From the NCBI RefSeq assembly GCF_000526995.1, contig NZ_AZUI01000001.1, positions 5,560,001 to 5,624,000 of the forward strand: a stretch of 64,000 nucleotides of DNA, in the 5' to 3' direction. A program made the translations under genes and the position numbers. This document shows positions 1-8,648 of the stretch, piece by piece (position 1 is the first letter of the stretch; each line of letters opens with the position of its first letter). The notes beneath the pieces were generated by a model, which saw only the letters and a list, made by a program, of their open reading frames with translations, had not been told where the DNA came from and ran no database searches. This stretch comes from Lacrimispora indolis DSM 755 (GTDB lineage: Bacteria; Bacillota; Clostridia; Lachnospirales; Lachnospiraceae).

Positions 1-599
1 ATAATGACGACAGCCATAACCACAATGATACGGGAAGCTTTACCATTTACAAGGATGGAAATCCCATGTTTATTGATGTGGGAGTGGAAACTTATACAAA
101 GAAGACCTTTTCAAAAGACCGTTATGACATCTGGACCATGCAGTCCCGCTATCATAACCTCCCCACCTTTTTTGACGGAAAAACCCAGATCATGCAAAAG
201 GATGGAGCTGATTACCGGGCGGAAAACGTGACCCACCAATTAGGAGCTTCTGACTGCCGGATCTCCATGGATTTAGCTGCCGCCTACCCGGATGAGCGGA
301 TCAGATCTTATACCCGGAACGCTGTACTTAATAAGGGAAAGGAAATTATCATTTCCGATCACTATGAGGGGGATCTTCCATATCCGGTATTATCACTTAT
401 GTTTTATGAGGAGCCGGTTGTAAATGGAGATACTGTTAAAGTAGGAAACTTAGGCAGTTTCCTCATTGAAGGTGCATCCAAAATACAAAAAGAGGTAATT
501 CCCATCACCGATGAACGTCTGAAAATTTCATGGAAGCATGATGTATACCGGTTATTGGTCACCATGAAGAACAAAGATCTGGTTTTAACCATCCGGTAA
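1..599 (+). CDS. Heparinase II/III-like protein, C-terminal fragment
   Basis: The reading frame is open from the left edge and ends at TAA 597-599, so only about the last 198 residues are present. It begins N-D-D-S-H-N-H-N-D-T-G-S, which matches the His/Asn-rich motif at the start of the heparinase II/III C-terminal beta-sandwich domain, followed by a predicted all-beta region (GNPMFIDVGVETYT and on). Heparinase II/III proteins are polysaccharide lyases acting on uronic-acid glycans. No lyase activity can be assigned from this piece because the catalytic toroid domain lies outside the window. An internal ATG at 66 is not a likely start because the motif precedes it. Confidence 0.75.
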   Translation, partial: NDDSHNHNDTGSFTIYKDGNPMFIDVGVETYTKKTFSKDRYDIWTMQSRYHNLPTFFDGKTQIMQKDGADYRAENVTHQLGASDCRISMDLAAAYPDERIRSYTRNAVLNKGKEIIISDHYEGDLPYPVLSLMFYEEPVVNGDTVKVGNLGSFLIEGASKIQKEVIPITDERLKISWKHDVYRLLVTMKNKDLVLTIR

Positions 600-751
600 T
601 TGAAGAAAGCAGAATTTTAATTATTTATGAACGGAGAATTATTACTTACAGTTGAAGTCTTGCAGCAAAATTTTTCAAGTATCAAATCCATAAATGCCTC
701 AAATCAGCCAATAGATGACAGCCGTACAAGATATTGTCTATTGAGTTGTAG

Positions 752-797
752 CACATTTTTTTCTTGATAATATAATGTAGTATACCATGATGGTATA
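752..797 (+). promoter_or_regulatory. Possible promoter and perfect palindrome ahead of the first DUF4489 gene
   Basis: CACA at 752-755 lies 15 nt before TATAATGTA at 771-779. This loosely fits a sigma-K type promoter (AC, then CATAnnnTA), but it could also be read as a sigma-A -10 without a good -35. Directly downstream is a perfect 8-1-8 palindrome, TATACCAT-G-ATGGTATA (781-797), which could be an operator or a 5' mRNA hairpin. The rest of 600-839 shows nothing else. Confidence 0.3.
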
Positions 798-839
798 ACG
801 AAATATTCCTAATTTATTAAGTAAAGTGGAGGCCACATC

Positions 840-1379
840 ATGAATGATCTTGATATGAGAATATGTGATTGCGAATGTGATGAATGCCAGGATTGTGCGT
901 GCAACTGTAACTGCACATGCGAACGGCCCAAAAAGTACCTTAAACCCAACAGAACAATGTTAAAATGCGGCAGCCAAGGCAGCGTTAGCCTTCCAGTAGC
1001 AACGGTTGCCGGAGCAACTTTTACCTTGGCCACTGTAACCGTAGATTCAAAAGGCTTAAAAAACCCATGCATTAAATTTGAATTTGCAAGTAATATCGTG
1101 ACGACTGCTGCTGTTATCACTCTGAATTTCCAGATATTCAAACAGTGCAGAAACCAGCTGACTCCTATTCCCGTAGGATCGATCTGGACGTTCTCACGGC
1201 TTGTTGCTGTTACTGATAGTAACACCTTCTCCTTCTTCGTTTGCGATTGTGATACCTGCGGCGATGACTGCTGCACTTACAGCGTAGTCGCTACGGTTGC
1301 CGGCGTTGCTACGGTAGGCGTTACTGCCATTAACAATGCATCTCTTGCTGCAATCATCGTAGATAACGACTGCTTTTAA
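840..1379 (+). CDS. DUF4489 family protein (paralogue 1)
   Basis: This 179-residue protein has a Cys/Asp-rich head (residues 5-28, many C-x-C and C-x-x-C pairs). An all-beta domain follows, with the hallmarks I associate with DUF4489: LKCGSQGSVSLP near residue 41, a Phe-rich strand near FEFASNI, FQIFKQC, a W-T-F-S-R segment, and the block FSFFVCDCDTC-x2-DCCTYS. DUF4489 proteins are found in spore-forming Clostridia and have no known function. The start is supported by GGAGG just upstream (829-833 region). A second paralogue follows 138 bp downstream and a collagen-like gene lies further on, so a spore-coat or exosporium role is inferred, not shown. No signal peptide is visible. Confidence 0.8.
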   Translation: MNDLDMRICDCECDECQDCACNCNCTCERPKKYLKPNRTMLKCGSQGSVSLPVATVAGATFTLATVTVDSKGLKNPCIKFEFASNIVTTAAVITLNFQIFKQCRNQLTPIPVGSIWTFSRLVAVTDSNTFSFFVCDCDTCGDDCCTYSVVATVAGVATVGVTAINNASLAAIIVDNDCF

Positions 1380-1443
1380 TTCCAACTTTAAACGGTGGGT
1401 ACGAGGGGATGTTTGTCCAATAGCTGCATAAACTAACTTTTTT

Positions 1444-1496
1444 CATAGATAGGGTATTTGGCTGAACCAGGCTGAATGCTCTATCTATGAGCATTC
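1444..1496 (+). promoter_or_regulatory. Two mutually exclusive hairpins ahead of the second DUF4489 gene
   Basis: CATAGATAG (1444-1452) pairs with CTATCTATG (1481-1489). GAATGCTC (1474-1481) pairs with GAGCATTC (1489-1496). The two hairpins share bases at 1481 and 1489 and overlap sterically, so only one can form at a time. The second ends about 4 nt before the AAGGAG ribosome site. This could be a small riboregulator or just fortuitous repeats. Confidence 0.35.
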
Positions 1497-1517
1497 AAAT
1501 AAGGAGCTGGGGTCATT

Positions 1518-2114
1518 ATGTATAACCGCCTATTCAGTATGAGTATACCATGCCGTCCCAATTGTCCATATCATAATGCAGTAAACAGAAGCCCTCAGCC
1601 TGCTCCGCCAAAAAAAGACAACCACATCGAAAGTATTCAAAATATTCAAAAAAACACCTGTGAGCCTTCCCCTGGAAACCAGCTTTTATTAAAGAGTTCT
1701 GCTTTAGGAGGAATCATTTTACCTGAAAATACAGATAAGAACGCTACATATAACGTAGCTTCGCTTAACATGGATACATGCAGCTACAGGAACTTTTTGA
1801 TCCACTTCAATTTTTCCTGTAATATCGCCACCACCAATGCCCGCATGCATCTTAGATTTCAGCTGTTTAAGCGAGGAAGCGGCCAGACAATTTCCACACC
1901 TGTCAGTTCCAGTCTGGTTTACAGCAGAAATTCAGACAGCGGGGAAACAAATACCTTTTCTTTCACGGCTTATGACTGTGACTCCATGGGATGTAAGTGC
2001 TGCAATTACAGCGTATATGTAGAAATTATGAGCTTTGATACCACCGGTACCATTTCGATCACAAATCCGGTTCTCATTGCATCTGTTGTAGTTAATAATA
2101 ATGAAATTGTTTAG
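1518..2114 (+). CDS. DUF4489 family protein (paralogue 2)
   Basis: A 198-residue protein, colinear with the upstream DUF4489 protein from about residue 55. It shares a strand resembling LLLKSSALGGIILP, the segment FNFSCNIATTNARMHLRFQLFKRG, and the block NTFSFTAYDCDSMGCKCC-NYS. The N-terminal head differs: it is Pro/Asn-rich with only three cysteines in the first 50 residues instead of a dense Cys cluster. A strong AAGGAGCTG site precedes the ATG. The 11-nt gap to the next gene suggests co-transcription. The function is unknown; a structural role in the spore surface is inferred from its company. Confidence 0.75.
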   Translation: MYNRLFSMSIPCRPNCPYHNAVNRSPQPAPPKKDNHIESIQNIQKNTCEPSPGNQLLLKSSALGGIILPENTDKNATYNVASLNMDTCSYRNFLIHFNFSCNIATTNARMHLRFQLFKRGSGQTISTPVSSSLVYSRNSDSGETNTFSFTAYDCDSMGCKCCNYSVYVEIMSFDTTGTISITNPVLIASVVVNNNEIV

Positions 2115-2125
2115 AGGAGAATTTC

Positions 2126-2863
2126 ATGGCGAATCAAACGAATTTAAAATTTAAAGATTCTACCATAGCGATTGAAGAAAATACGATCAGATGGGAAGAT
2201 CATATGATCAAAACCGAAAATATTTCTCATATATGGATAGGAAACTGTCCTGACAAACCATTTCCTGTCCGTTTTGTTCTTATTCTATTGCTCATTGCCT
2301 TATCTGGTACCAGCCCTGGAAGTATCATTGGTGTCCTGCTGGCTCTGATCCTGTACCCGGCGGCGTGGATTTACTGGGAAAGGAAGCAAAAAGAATTCAA
2401 GGGTATTCATTTTGAAACCGGTTCCGGTAAAATTTATTCGTTTCTGTGCAATAACGAAGAATTCACCTACCAGGCCTATGAGTTAATCAGCGATCTTATT
2501 TCAAAAAACAGTGCCGATTCAAACCTTCAAATCAGTTTTGTTGGGGATGGAAAGATCACCGACGATTCCGAGGCGGCAAAGGAGCCCGCTCCCAGCAGCC
2601 AGGTCTTAAACATCATGAACAGCAGACTGAATGAAAAAGTACTCAATGAACTGCAAAAATTATCCATGTATTATAATCAACACAATGAAATCAACAACGA
2701 GGCTTTGAATTTGATCGACAAAGCGGTCCAATCATTAAATTCCAACGATAAGCAAGGAACCAAAAACTCCTTCGGCGGTTTTATTACTATGGGACTCATT
2801 AACGATTGTAACGAATTAGGGCTAAATGCTTTGATCGATGAAATAAAAGCGAATATCTATTGA
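2126..2863 (+). CDS. Membrane protein of unknown function
   Basis: A 245-residue protein starting at an ATG with GAGGAG 8 nt upstream. Residues 1-45 look like short beta strands (KFKDSTIAIEENTIRW, then KTENISHIWIG). Two hydrophobic helices follow (about 49-62 and 66-83). A second beta-containing stretch includes FKGIHFETGSGKIYSF. The C-terminal half is polar and probably helical (NSRLNEKVLNELQKLS, EALNLIDKAVQSL). The layout, a small beta domain interrupted by a transmembrane hairpin, resembles membrane-anchored PH-like small proteins, but I do not recognise the family. It probably shares a transcript with the second DUF4489 gene and is followed by a strong terminator. Confidence 0.65.
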   Translation: MANQTNLKFKDSTIAIEENTIRWEDHMIKTENISHIWIGNCPDKPFPVRFVLILLLIALSGTSPGSIIGVLLALILYPAAWIYWERKQKEFKGIHFETGSGKIYSFLCNNEEFTYQAYELISDLISKNSADSNLQISFVGDGKITDDSEAAKEPAPSSQVLNIMNSRLNEKVLNELQKLSMYYNQHNEINNEALNLIDKAVQSLNSNDKQGTKNSFGGFITMGLINDCNELGLNALIDEIKANIY

Positions 2864-2936
2864 CCGGTATCTAATATGAAAATTCTTTTGACCTTATTCC
2901 TGCAGGGTAAAATAACTTGTATGTTTACAGTGGGCA

Positions 2937-2993
2937 GCTCCTTTTTGATAAGTTCCTGGGTATTTGAACTCTTATCAAAAAGGAGCATTTTTT
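2937..2993 (+). terminator. Strong intrinsic terminator
   Basis: GCTCCTTTTTGATAAG (2937-2952) and CTTATCAAAAAGGAGC (2971-2986) form a perfect 16-bp stem followed by a T run (2988-2993). It closes the DUF4489/membrane protein transcript. The remaining gap to 3354 holds only the candidate promoter listed separately. Confidence 0.9.
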
Positions 2994-3220
2994 AATCCAC
3001 AGCATATCAGATACCCGGTGAGGGCAAGGCTGAAAAAATCTGCTGTAGCTGTATGTTAAATAATCTACAATTCTTTTGGGACAACCCCGTGAGGCAAACA
3101 AAGACCTTATCCTCTCCCATAAATTTCTATAAATTCAGAACTTTCCATACCATTATTCCAGAATGTTTCCCTCCCCTATACAGTGATCCTGACGGGGTTA
3201 ATAAGTTGATTTATCTTTCT

Positions 3221-3249
3221 AACAAACTTGCCATTTGGTACATATGATA
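3221..3249 (+). promoter_or_regulatory. Candidate sigma-K-type promoter of the collagen-like gene
   Basis: AACA (3221-3224), a 16-nt gap, then CATATGATA (3241-3249) fits the late mother-cell sigma-K consensus (AC ... CATAnnnTA). It lies about 105 nt before the start codon. A sporulation promoter would suit a spore-surface collagen-like protein, but the consensus is short and could occur by chance. Confidence 0.4.
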
Positions 3250-3354
3250 AGGTATAAAGGAGTACGAAAGCCCTTTATATTCTGATTTTAATCTTGTACA
3301 GAATGCTTATAAGCAGAAAATCACAATATCACACCTTAACAGGAGGGAATTATA

Positions 3355-5388
3355 ATGAATAATTATAGAAATTGGGACGATAATTGCGGCTGCAGTGGCT
3401 GTGGTGGCTGCTGCGGCCCAACTGGACCGCAGGGACCCAGAGGATGTCCTGGACCAATGGGGCCTAGAGGCTGCCAGGGACCAACCGGACCTCAGGGGCC
3501 TAGAGGACCACAGGGACCAACCGGACCAATGGGGCCTAGAGGATTCCAGGGACCAACCGGACCGACCGGACCTCAGGGACCGCAAGGACCTCAGGGACCT
3601 GCAGGAGCTCAAGGACCAGTAGGGCCTCAGGGACCTCAGGGAGTACAAGGGCCTACCGGACCAACTGGTGCTACCGGTGCTACCGGCGCTCAGGGACCAC
3701 AAGGACCAACTGGCGCTACAGGCGCTACCGGTGCTCAGGGACCAACTGGACCAACTGGTGCTACCGGCGCTACCGGCGCTCAGGGACCACAAGGACCACA
3801 GGGACCAACCGGACCAACCGGCGCTACCGGCGCTACCGGTGCTCAAGGACCTCAGGGACCTCAGGGGCCACAGGGACCAACCGGACCAACTGGTGCTACC
3901 GGCGCTACCGGTGCTCAAGGACCTCAGGGACCACAGGGACCACAGGGACCAACCGGACCTGCTGGCGCTACTGGCGCTCAGGGACCGCAGGGACCAACCG
4001 GACCGACTGGTGCTACCGGTGCTACGGGTGCTCAAGGACCTCAGGGACCGCAGGGACCACAGGGACCAACCGGACCGACCGGTGCTACCGGCGCTACTGG
4101 TGCTCAGGGACCGACTGGACCGACTGGTGCTACCGGCGCTACAGGCGCCCAGGGACCACAGGGACCGCAAGGACCTCAGGGACCACAAGGGCCAACCGGA
4201 CCTGCCGGCGCTACTGGCGCTCAGGGACCGACTGGACCGACTGGCGCTACCGGCGCTACCGGCGGCTCAGGGACCGCAGGGACGACCGGACCCTGCCGGC
4301 GCTACGCGCTCAGGACGACTGACGACTGGTGGCAACTGGCGCTACCGGCGCTCGGGACCGCAGGGACCGACCGACCTTCGGCGCTACCGGCGCTCAGGAC
4401 CGACTGGAGCGACTGGCGCTACTGCGCTACCGGCGCTCAGGGGACCGCAAGGACCTGAAGGCCAACTGGACCTGCTGGTGCCTTCCGGTGCCAGACAGAC
4501 TGGACGACGGTGCAACTGGTGCTACCGGTGCTCAGGCCGCAAGGACCTGAAGGGGCACAACTGGAACCTGCTGGTGGCTACCGGTGCTCAGGACCGACTG
4601 GACCGAGCTGGCGTACTGGTGCTCTGCGTGCTCAGGACCTGTGGCCGACTGGACCTCAGGACGCACAGGACACAGGAGTTGAAGGACCTGTTGGACCGCC
4701 GGACCTACGGGGCCTGCCGGTGCTACTGGTGGCTCAGGGACCTGTTTGACCGACTGGACCTCAGGGACCACAGGGACCACAGGGAGTTGAAGGACCTGTT
4801 GGACCGACCGGACCTACCGGAGCTACCGGCGCAACTGGTGCTCAGGGACCTGTTGGGCCGACCGGACCTCAGGGACCACAGGGAATTGAAGGACCTGTTG
4901 GACCGACTGGACCGACTGGCGCAACTGGTGCTACTGGTGCTCAAGGACCTACCGGACCTACTGGCCCTGCAGGACCATTTACGCAGTTACGTGGATTTGA
5001 CTTACAGCTCACTGGAGGTACTTCAGTAGCAAACGGAAGTCCTGTTATATTCAATACCATTTTAAACAACCAGAGCCTTAATATCTCTTATAACACAACA
5101 ACAGGCGTTGCAACGCTTAATGCGGAACAAAATTACTATGTATCCTGGTGGGTATCTACAGATGGTGCAGGCCCATCCACTTATGTGGAATTTTCTTTAG
5201 AGATAAATGGAAGCAGCGGCATCGCATCATGCTCGCCGATCGTAACAGGCCAGTTAAGCGGAATTACCCTGATTACTGTAGGCGCTATTCCATCTACCAT
5301 TGCACTTGTTAACACAACTGGGCAGACCGTTTCTTACGGTGCGACCCCAGTTCAGGCACACATGGTTATTTTTGAAGTTTCCCAGTAA
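3355..5388 (+). CDS. Collagen-like (BclA-type) surface protein, reading frame disrupted in the repeat
   Basis: The ATG at 3355 follows AGGAGG and begins a short Cys/Gly/Asn head ([20 protein letters not shown]), then a long Gly-X-Y repeat ([17 protein letters not shown] units). Frame 1 is clean to about 4263 and again from 4750 to the TAA at 5386-5388. That last part ends in a non-collagenous domain of about 135 residues (from [14 protein letters not shown] to [12 protein letters not shown]) resembling the trimeric C-terminal domain of Bacillus exosporium BclA. Between about 4264 and 4749 there are many single-base shifts and an in-frame TGA (4747-4749) where GGA is expected. Start and end are in the same frame, so the intact gene would encode about 677 residues. 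Consensus error in the repeat is the simplest explanation; a true pseudogene cannot be excluded. Family members coat spores of Bacillus and Clostridium. Confidence 0.75.
3415..4977 (+). repeat. Gly-X-Y triplet repeat tract
   Basis: About 1.56 kb of degenerate 9-bp units (GGACCACAG, GGACCAACC, GGTGCTACC variants) encode G-P-Q, G-P-T, G-A-T and G-A-Q triplets. Units such as [18 protein letters not shown] recur many times. The copy number is likely to vary between strains and to be difficult to assemble. The composition is far richer in GC than the flanks. Confidence 0.9.
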
Positions 5389-5427
5389 TTACTGATATGA
5401 AGTCATTTTAAAGATCCATGATCTTAT

Positions 5428-5465
5428 AAAAATGCGTCGGAAGCATATGCTTCCGACGCATTTTT
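5428..5465. terminator. Bidirectional terminator
   Basis: A perfect 38-bp palindrome, AAAAATGCGTCGGAAGCAT and its complement meeting at 5446/5447, with A and T runs at the two ends. It sits between the convergent collagen-like and cardiolipin synthase genes and can serve both. Confidence 0.9.
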
Positions 5466-5494
5466 CCATAGACAGCAGTACATTCCCCATCGCT

Positions 5495-7045
5495 CTACAT
5501 AAGCGGTGCAAACAACCGCAATGCCCGCCCTGCCAGCACCTCATACCAGGGATAATTTCTGCAGTCTTCCATGGTGATTCTCCGGCACTGGGCCAGGGTG
5601 TTATGAAAATCTCTCTGAATATCCCGGATCACCTCACTGCGGTATAAATAGACCGCGCACTCAAAATGAAGGTAAAGGCTTCTGAAATCCATATTAATGG
5701 TTCCGACTACTGCCTTGGTGTCGTCACTTGCGTATACCTTGGCGTGTACAAAACCAGGCACGTACTCAAAAATCTGGACTCCGGCCCTTATTAGCTCCTC
5801 GTAATGAGACCTTGCAAGGAGGAAAGCGTATTTTTTATCCGGTATCCGCGGCATAATGATAATAACCTCCACTCCCCGTTTGGCAGCAAAGGTAAGTGCC
5901 TGGATCATTTCATAATCCAGAATCAGATACGGCGTCATGATATGTACATAATGTCTGGCAGAATTTATGATATCTAAATAAACCTGCTCTCCCAAGTTCT
6001 CCTGATCCAGAGGGCTGTCCCCATAGGGGATCACAAATCCATCCATGTTTAACTCCAGGGGATAAAAATATTCCGGGTCCCTTAAATATTGCCCATAATC
6101 CTCAGTTCCTTTTTCAGAAATGTTCCACATTTGCAGAAACATCATGGTAAAGCTGGTAACTGCATCCCCTTTCAGCATGACGCCCGTATCCTTCCAATGG
6201 CCAAAACGCACACGCCTGTTAATATATTCATCTGCCAGGTTGATCCCCCCGGTAAAAGCCGTATGGCCGTCCACCACCAGTATCTTCCTATGGTCCCGGT
6301 TATTCTGGTAGGTGGTAAATGCAGGCTTAATGGGGGAAAACATCTTTGCCTTGATCCCTTTTGCCTGCAATTCCTTTGGATAGCTAAAGGGAAGAAGTAC
6401 AAGGGAACACATTCCGTCATACATGAACCGGACTTCTACTCCCTCCTTCGCTTTTCTCTCCAGGATCTCCAATATGGTATCCCACATTTCTCCCCGCTCC
6501 ACAATAAAGAATTCCATGAAGATAAACCGTTTTGCTGCCTCCAGCTCCTTCTTCATCGCTTCAAACATGGCTTCCCCCAGGGCAAAATACTGCACATTGG
6601 TGTTTTTATATGCCGGGTAATGGCCCGAATTTTTAATATAATGAGCCAGATTGGCATTCTGCCTGCTTATCCTGGACAAGTCCTCCATGACCCTGGGGTT
6701 TTGGGTCAGATAGCTTTCCGTATGCCCCATGTTAACGCGAAGCCTTTTATTCATCAGCTTTCCCACGATCTGCAGTTCTACAAACAGGTAAAAAAGCGTT
6801 CCAAATACAGGAACAGCCGCGATAGGGACCATCCAGGTCAGCTTAAAGCTGGGATTTTCTTCCTTATTCAGGATATAAATGATAACAAATGCACTGAGCA
6901 GAGCAAAACCGCCGTAAAAATACGCAAGGTAACGGCTCAAAAAACGGTATGACGCAATAAGAATCGCCACTTGTATGATAAGAGAAACGGCCGCAAATGT
7001 AGTCCGGCCAAAAATAATTCTTAGCATTCTCCTGATCTGTTTCAT
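5495..7045 (-). CDS. cls: Cardiolipin synthase
   Basis: A 516-residue phospholipase-D superfamily enzyme that joins two phosphatidylglycerols into cardiolipin at the membrane. Two N-terminal helices (about 18-36 and 42-60) and a third near 72-90 are followed by two HKD motifs: H-R-K-I-L-V-V-D-G at about 252 and H-A-K-V-Y-A-S-D-D at about 434, each with the usual downstream G-G-I-N / G-T-I-N-M. Length fits the family (480-520). I chose the ATG at 7045 because GGGAGG lies 8-9 nt upstream; a longer frame to 7123 has no ribosome site. The gene stands alone and ends at a bidirectional terminator. Confidence 0.9.
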   Translation of the reverse strand: MKQIRRMLRIIFGRTTFAAVSLIIQVAILIASYRFLSRYLAYFYGGFALLSAFVIIYILNKEENPSFKLTWMVPIAAVPVFGTLFYLFVELQIVGKLMNKRLRVNMGHTESYLTQNPRVMEDLSRISRQNANLAHYIKNSGHYPAYKNTNVQYFALGEAMFEAMKKELEAAKRFIFMEFFIVERGEMWDTILEILERKAKEGVEVRFMYDGMCSLVLLPFSYPKELQAKGIKAKMFSPIKPAFTTYQNNRDHRKILVVDGHTAFTGGINLADEYINRRVRFGHWKDTGVMLKGDAVTSFTMMFLQMWNISEKGTEDYGQYLRDPEYFYPLELNMDGFVIPYGDSPLDQENLGEQVYLDIINSARHYVHIMTPYLILDYEMIQALTFAAKRGVEVIIIMPRIPDKKYAFLLARSHYEELIRAGVQIFEYVPGFVHAKVYASDDTKAVVGTINMDFRSLYLHFECAVYLYRSEVIRDIQRDFHNTLAQCRRITMEDCRNYPWYEVLAGRALRLFAPLM

Positions 7046-7157
7046 CCTGTGCACCTCCCATGCTGCCGATTCCATTGATGATATCCCCTCAATTATACAG
7101 CCTGTCTCCTTTTCTTGCAACACCTTGCCGCCTCTGTATCCCTTTTCCCACTAAGCC

Positions 7158-7195
7158 GAAAAAACGGGAAAACCGCTGGTACCGCAGTCTTCCCG
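7158..7195 (-). terminator. Terminator downstream of the O-acetylhomoserine sulfhydrylase gene
   Basis: On the minus strand CGGGAAGAC pairs with GTTTTCCCG (one G-U pair) and is followed by a T run. It ends the transcript leaving 7220. Confidence 0.65.
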
Positions 7196-7219
7196 CCGTT
7201 TCTTTCCCTTATCTTAATC

Positions 7220-8503
7220 TTATCCCTCCAGTGCCTGCCTGATATCCTCAGCAATGTCCTCTGCGTTTTCAATGCCAACGCTCAGCCGGATCATGGACGG
7301 ATCAACCCCTGCTTCAACAAGCTGCTCATCCGTCAGCTGTCTGTGGGTATGGCTGGCCGGATGTAAAACGGAAGTACGTGCATCTGCCACATGCGTTACA
7401 ATAGCCGCCAGCTTCAGTCCATCCATAAACTTAACAGCAGCTTCCCTTCCTCCCTTTAAGCCAAATGAAATCACGCCGCAGGTGCCATCGGGCATATATT
7501 TTTTTGCCAGATCATGATATTTGTCCCCTTCCAGTCCCGGATACTTGATCCACGCCACATCTTCCCTGGAGCTTAAATACCGGGCCACTTTTAAAGCATT
7601 CTCGCAGTGGCGGGGAACCCGCAGATGCAGGGTCTCCAGGCCAAGATTTAATAAAAAGGAGTTCATGGGGGAAGGAATGGAGCCCAGATCCCTCATCAGC
7701 TGTGCTGTGGCTTTAATAATATAAGCCTTTTTGCCGAATTTCTCAGTATATACGATGCCATGGTAGGATTCATCAGGTGTGGTAAGTCCAGGATACCTTT
7801 CTCCATGGCCCTCCCAGTCAAAATTTCCGCTGTCAACGATGCAGCCGCCTACGCTGGTAGCATGGCCATCCATGTATTTTGTGGTGGAGTGGGTTACAAT
7901 ATCTGCTCCCCATTCAAACGGACGGCAGTTGATTGGAGTTGCAAATGTATTATCTATAATCAGCGGAACCCCGTGCCTGTGGGCAGCCCCTGCAAATTTC
8001 TCTATATCAAGAACTACAAGGGAAGGATTGCCGATGGTTTCCCCAAACACTGCTTTGGTATTAGGCTTAAACGCTTTTTCAAGTTCCTCCACCGAAGCAT
8101 CCGGGTCCACCAGCGTGGATTCGATTCCCATTTTTTTTAAGGTTACGGTAAACAGATTGGTGGAGCCCCCATAAATCGTGGCAGAACTGATCACATGGTC
8201 CCCCTCTTCACAGATGTTAAGAAGCGCATAAAAATTAGCCGCCTGGCCGGAAGAAGTCAGCATGGCCGCCACTCCGCCTTCCAGTTCGCAGATTTTAGAA
8301 GCCACAGCATCATTGGTGGGGTTTGCCAGCCTGGTATAAAAATACCCCTCATCCTCCAAATCAAACAGTCTTCCCATTTTATCACTGTCATCATATTTAA
8401 ATGTTGTGCTCTGAAAAATAGGAAGCACCCTGGCCTCGCCGCTTTTCGGCTGCCAGCCGCCCTGGATACAAACTGTCTCTCTGGAACGCCCGTTCTGACT
8501 CAT
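7220..8503 (-). CDS. metY: O-acetylhomoserine sulfhydrylase (aminocarboxypropyltransferase)
   Basis: A 427-residue PLP enzyme of the Cys/Met-metabolism class. It makes homocysteine from O-acetylhomoserine and sulfide in the cytoplasm. The PLP lysine is in THSTTKYMDGH (K209). TSSGQAAN near 83-90 (phosphate contact) and the IDNTFATP segment (183-190, Asp to the pyridine N) are both intact, as is the C-terminal RLSVGIENAEDI. Length near 427 and the long loop around YPGLTTPDESYHG favour MetY over cystathionine gamma-synthase or lyase (about 380). The start follows AGGAGGAAAAGAG. It is monocistronic and divergent from the DUF362 gene; no S-box or T-box leader is visible in the short upstream region. 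Confidence 0.9.
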   Translation of the reverse strand: MSQNGRSRETVCIQGGWQPKSGEARVLPIFQSTTFKYDDSDKMGRLFDLEDEGYFYTRLANPTNDAVASKICELEGGVAAMLTSSGQAANFYALLNICEEGDHVISSATIYGGSTNLFTVTLKKMGIESTLVDPDASVEELEKAFKPNTKAVFGETIGNPSLVVLDIEKFAGAAHRHGVPLIIDNTFATPINCRPFEWGADIVTHSTTKYMDGHATSVGGCIVDSGNFDWEGHGERYPGLTTPDESYHGIVYTEKFGKKAYIIKATAQLMRDLGSIPSPMNSFLLNLGLETLHLRVPRHCENALKVARYLSSREDVAWIKYPGLEGDKYHDLAKKYMPDGTCGVISFGLKGGREAAVKFMDGLKLAAIVTHVADARTSVLHPASHTHRQLTDEQLVEAGVDPSMIRLSVGIENAEDIAEDIRQALEG

Positions 8504-8586
8504 CTCTTTTCCTCCTGTAAAACTTAGTCATATGATTCTCCTAGTTTATCATAAATGGATCTGGAAATAAAGTCCTAATTGCCTTC

Positions 8587-8615
8587 TTGAATTCCCTGTT
8601 TGCTTACAGTATAAT
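8587..8615 (+). promoter_or_regulatory. Sigma-A promoter for the DUF362 gene
   Basis: TTGAAT (8587-8592), a 17-bp spacer and TATAAT (8610-8615), 34 bp before the start codon. The remaining divergent intergenic space has no further site I can support. Confidence 0.65.
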
Positions 8616-8648
8616 AGCGATATCATAAACTTATCAAAGGAGACCTCT

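Noticed and set aside
809..1276. Minus-strand 155-residue frame with a hydrophobic centre opposite DUF4489
   Set aside because: The plus-strand DUF4489 protein is clearly the real gene; the hydrophobicity is a by-product of the complementary codons.
3053..3247. 64-residue plus-strand frame before the collagen gene
   Set aside because: It has no ribosome site and no recognisable features, and it overlaps the candidate promoter.
3307..4188. 293-residue minus-strand frame of Ser/Arg/Leu/Trp repeats
   Set aside because: It is the antisense reading of the collagen repeat, with no ribosome site and no domain of its own.
3415..4977. Repeat tract considered as a CRISPR array
   Set aside because: The units are 9 bp, coding and without unique spacers; no cas gene is present.
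3668..5029. Long plus-strand frame 2 rich in Asp/Arg/Leu across the collagen region
   Set aside because: It is the shifted reading of the Gly-X-Y repeat. It stays open only because the repeat is GC-rich and stop-poor, and does not reach the true C-terminal domain in frame.
6089..6952. 287-residue plus-strand frame opposite cardiolipin synthase
   Set aside because: The minus-strand frame has both HKD motifs; this one is its shadow with a Cys/His/Pro-biased composition and no start signal.
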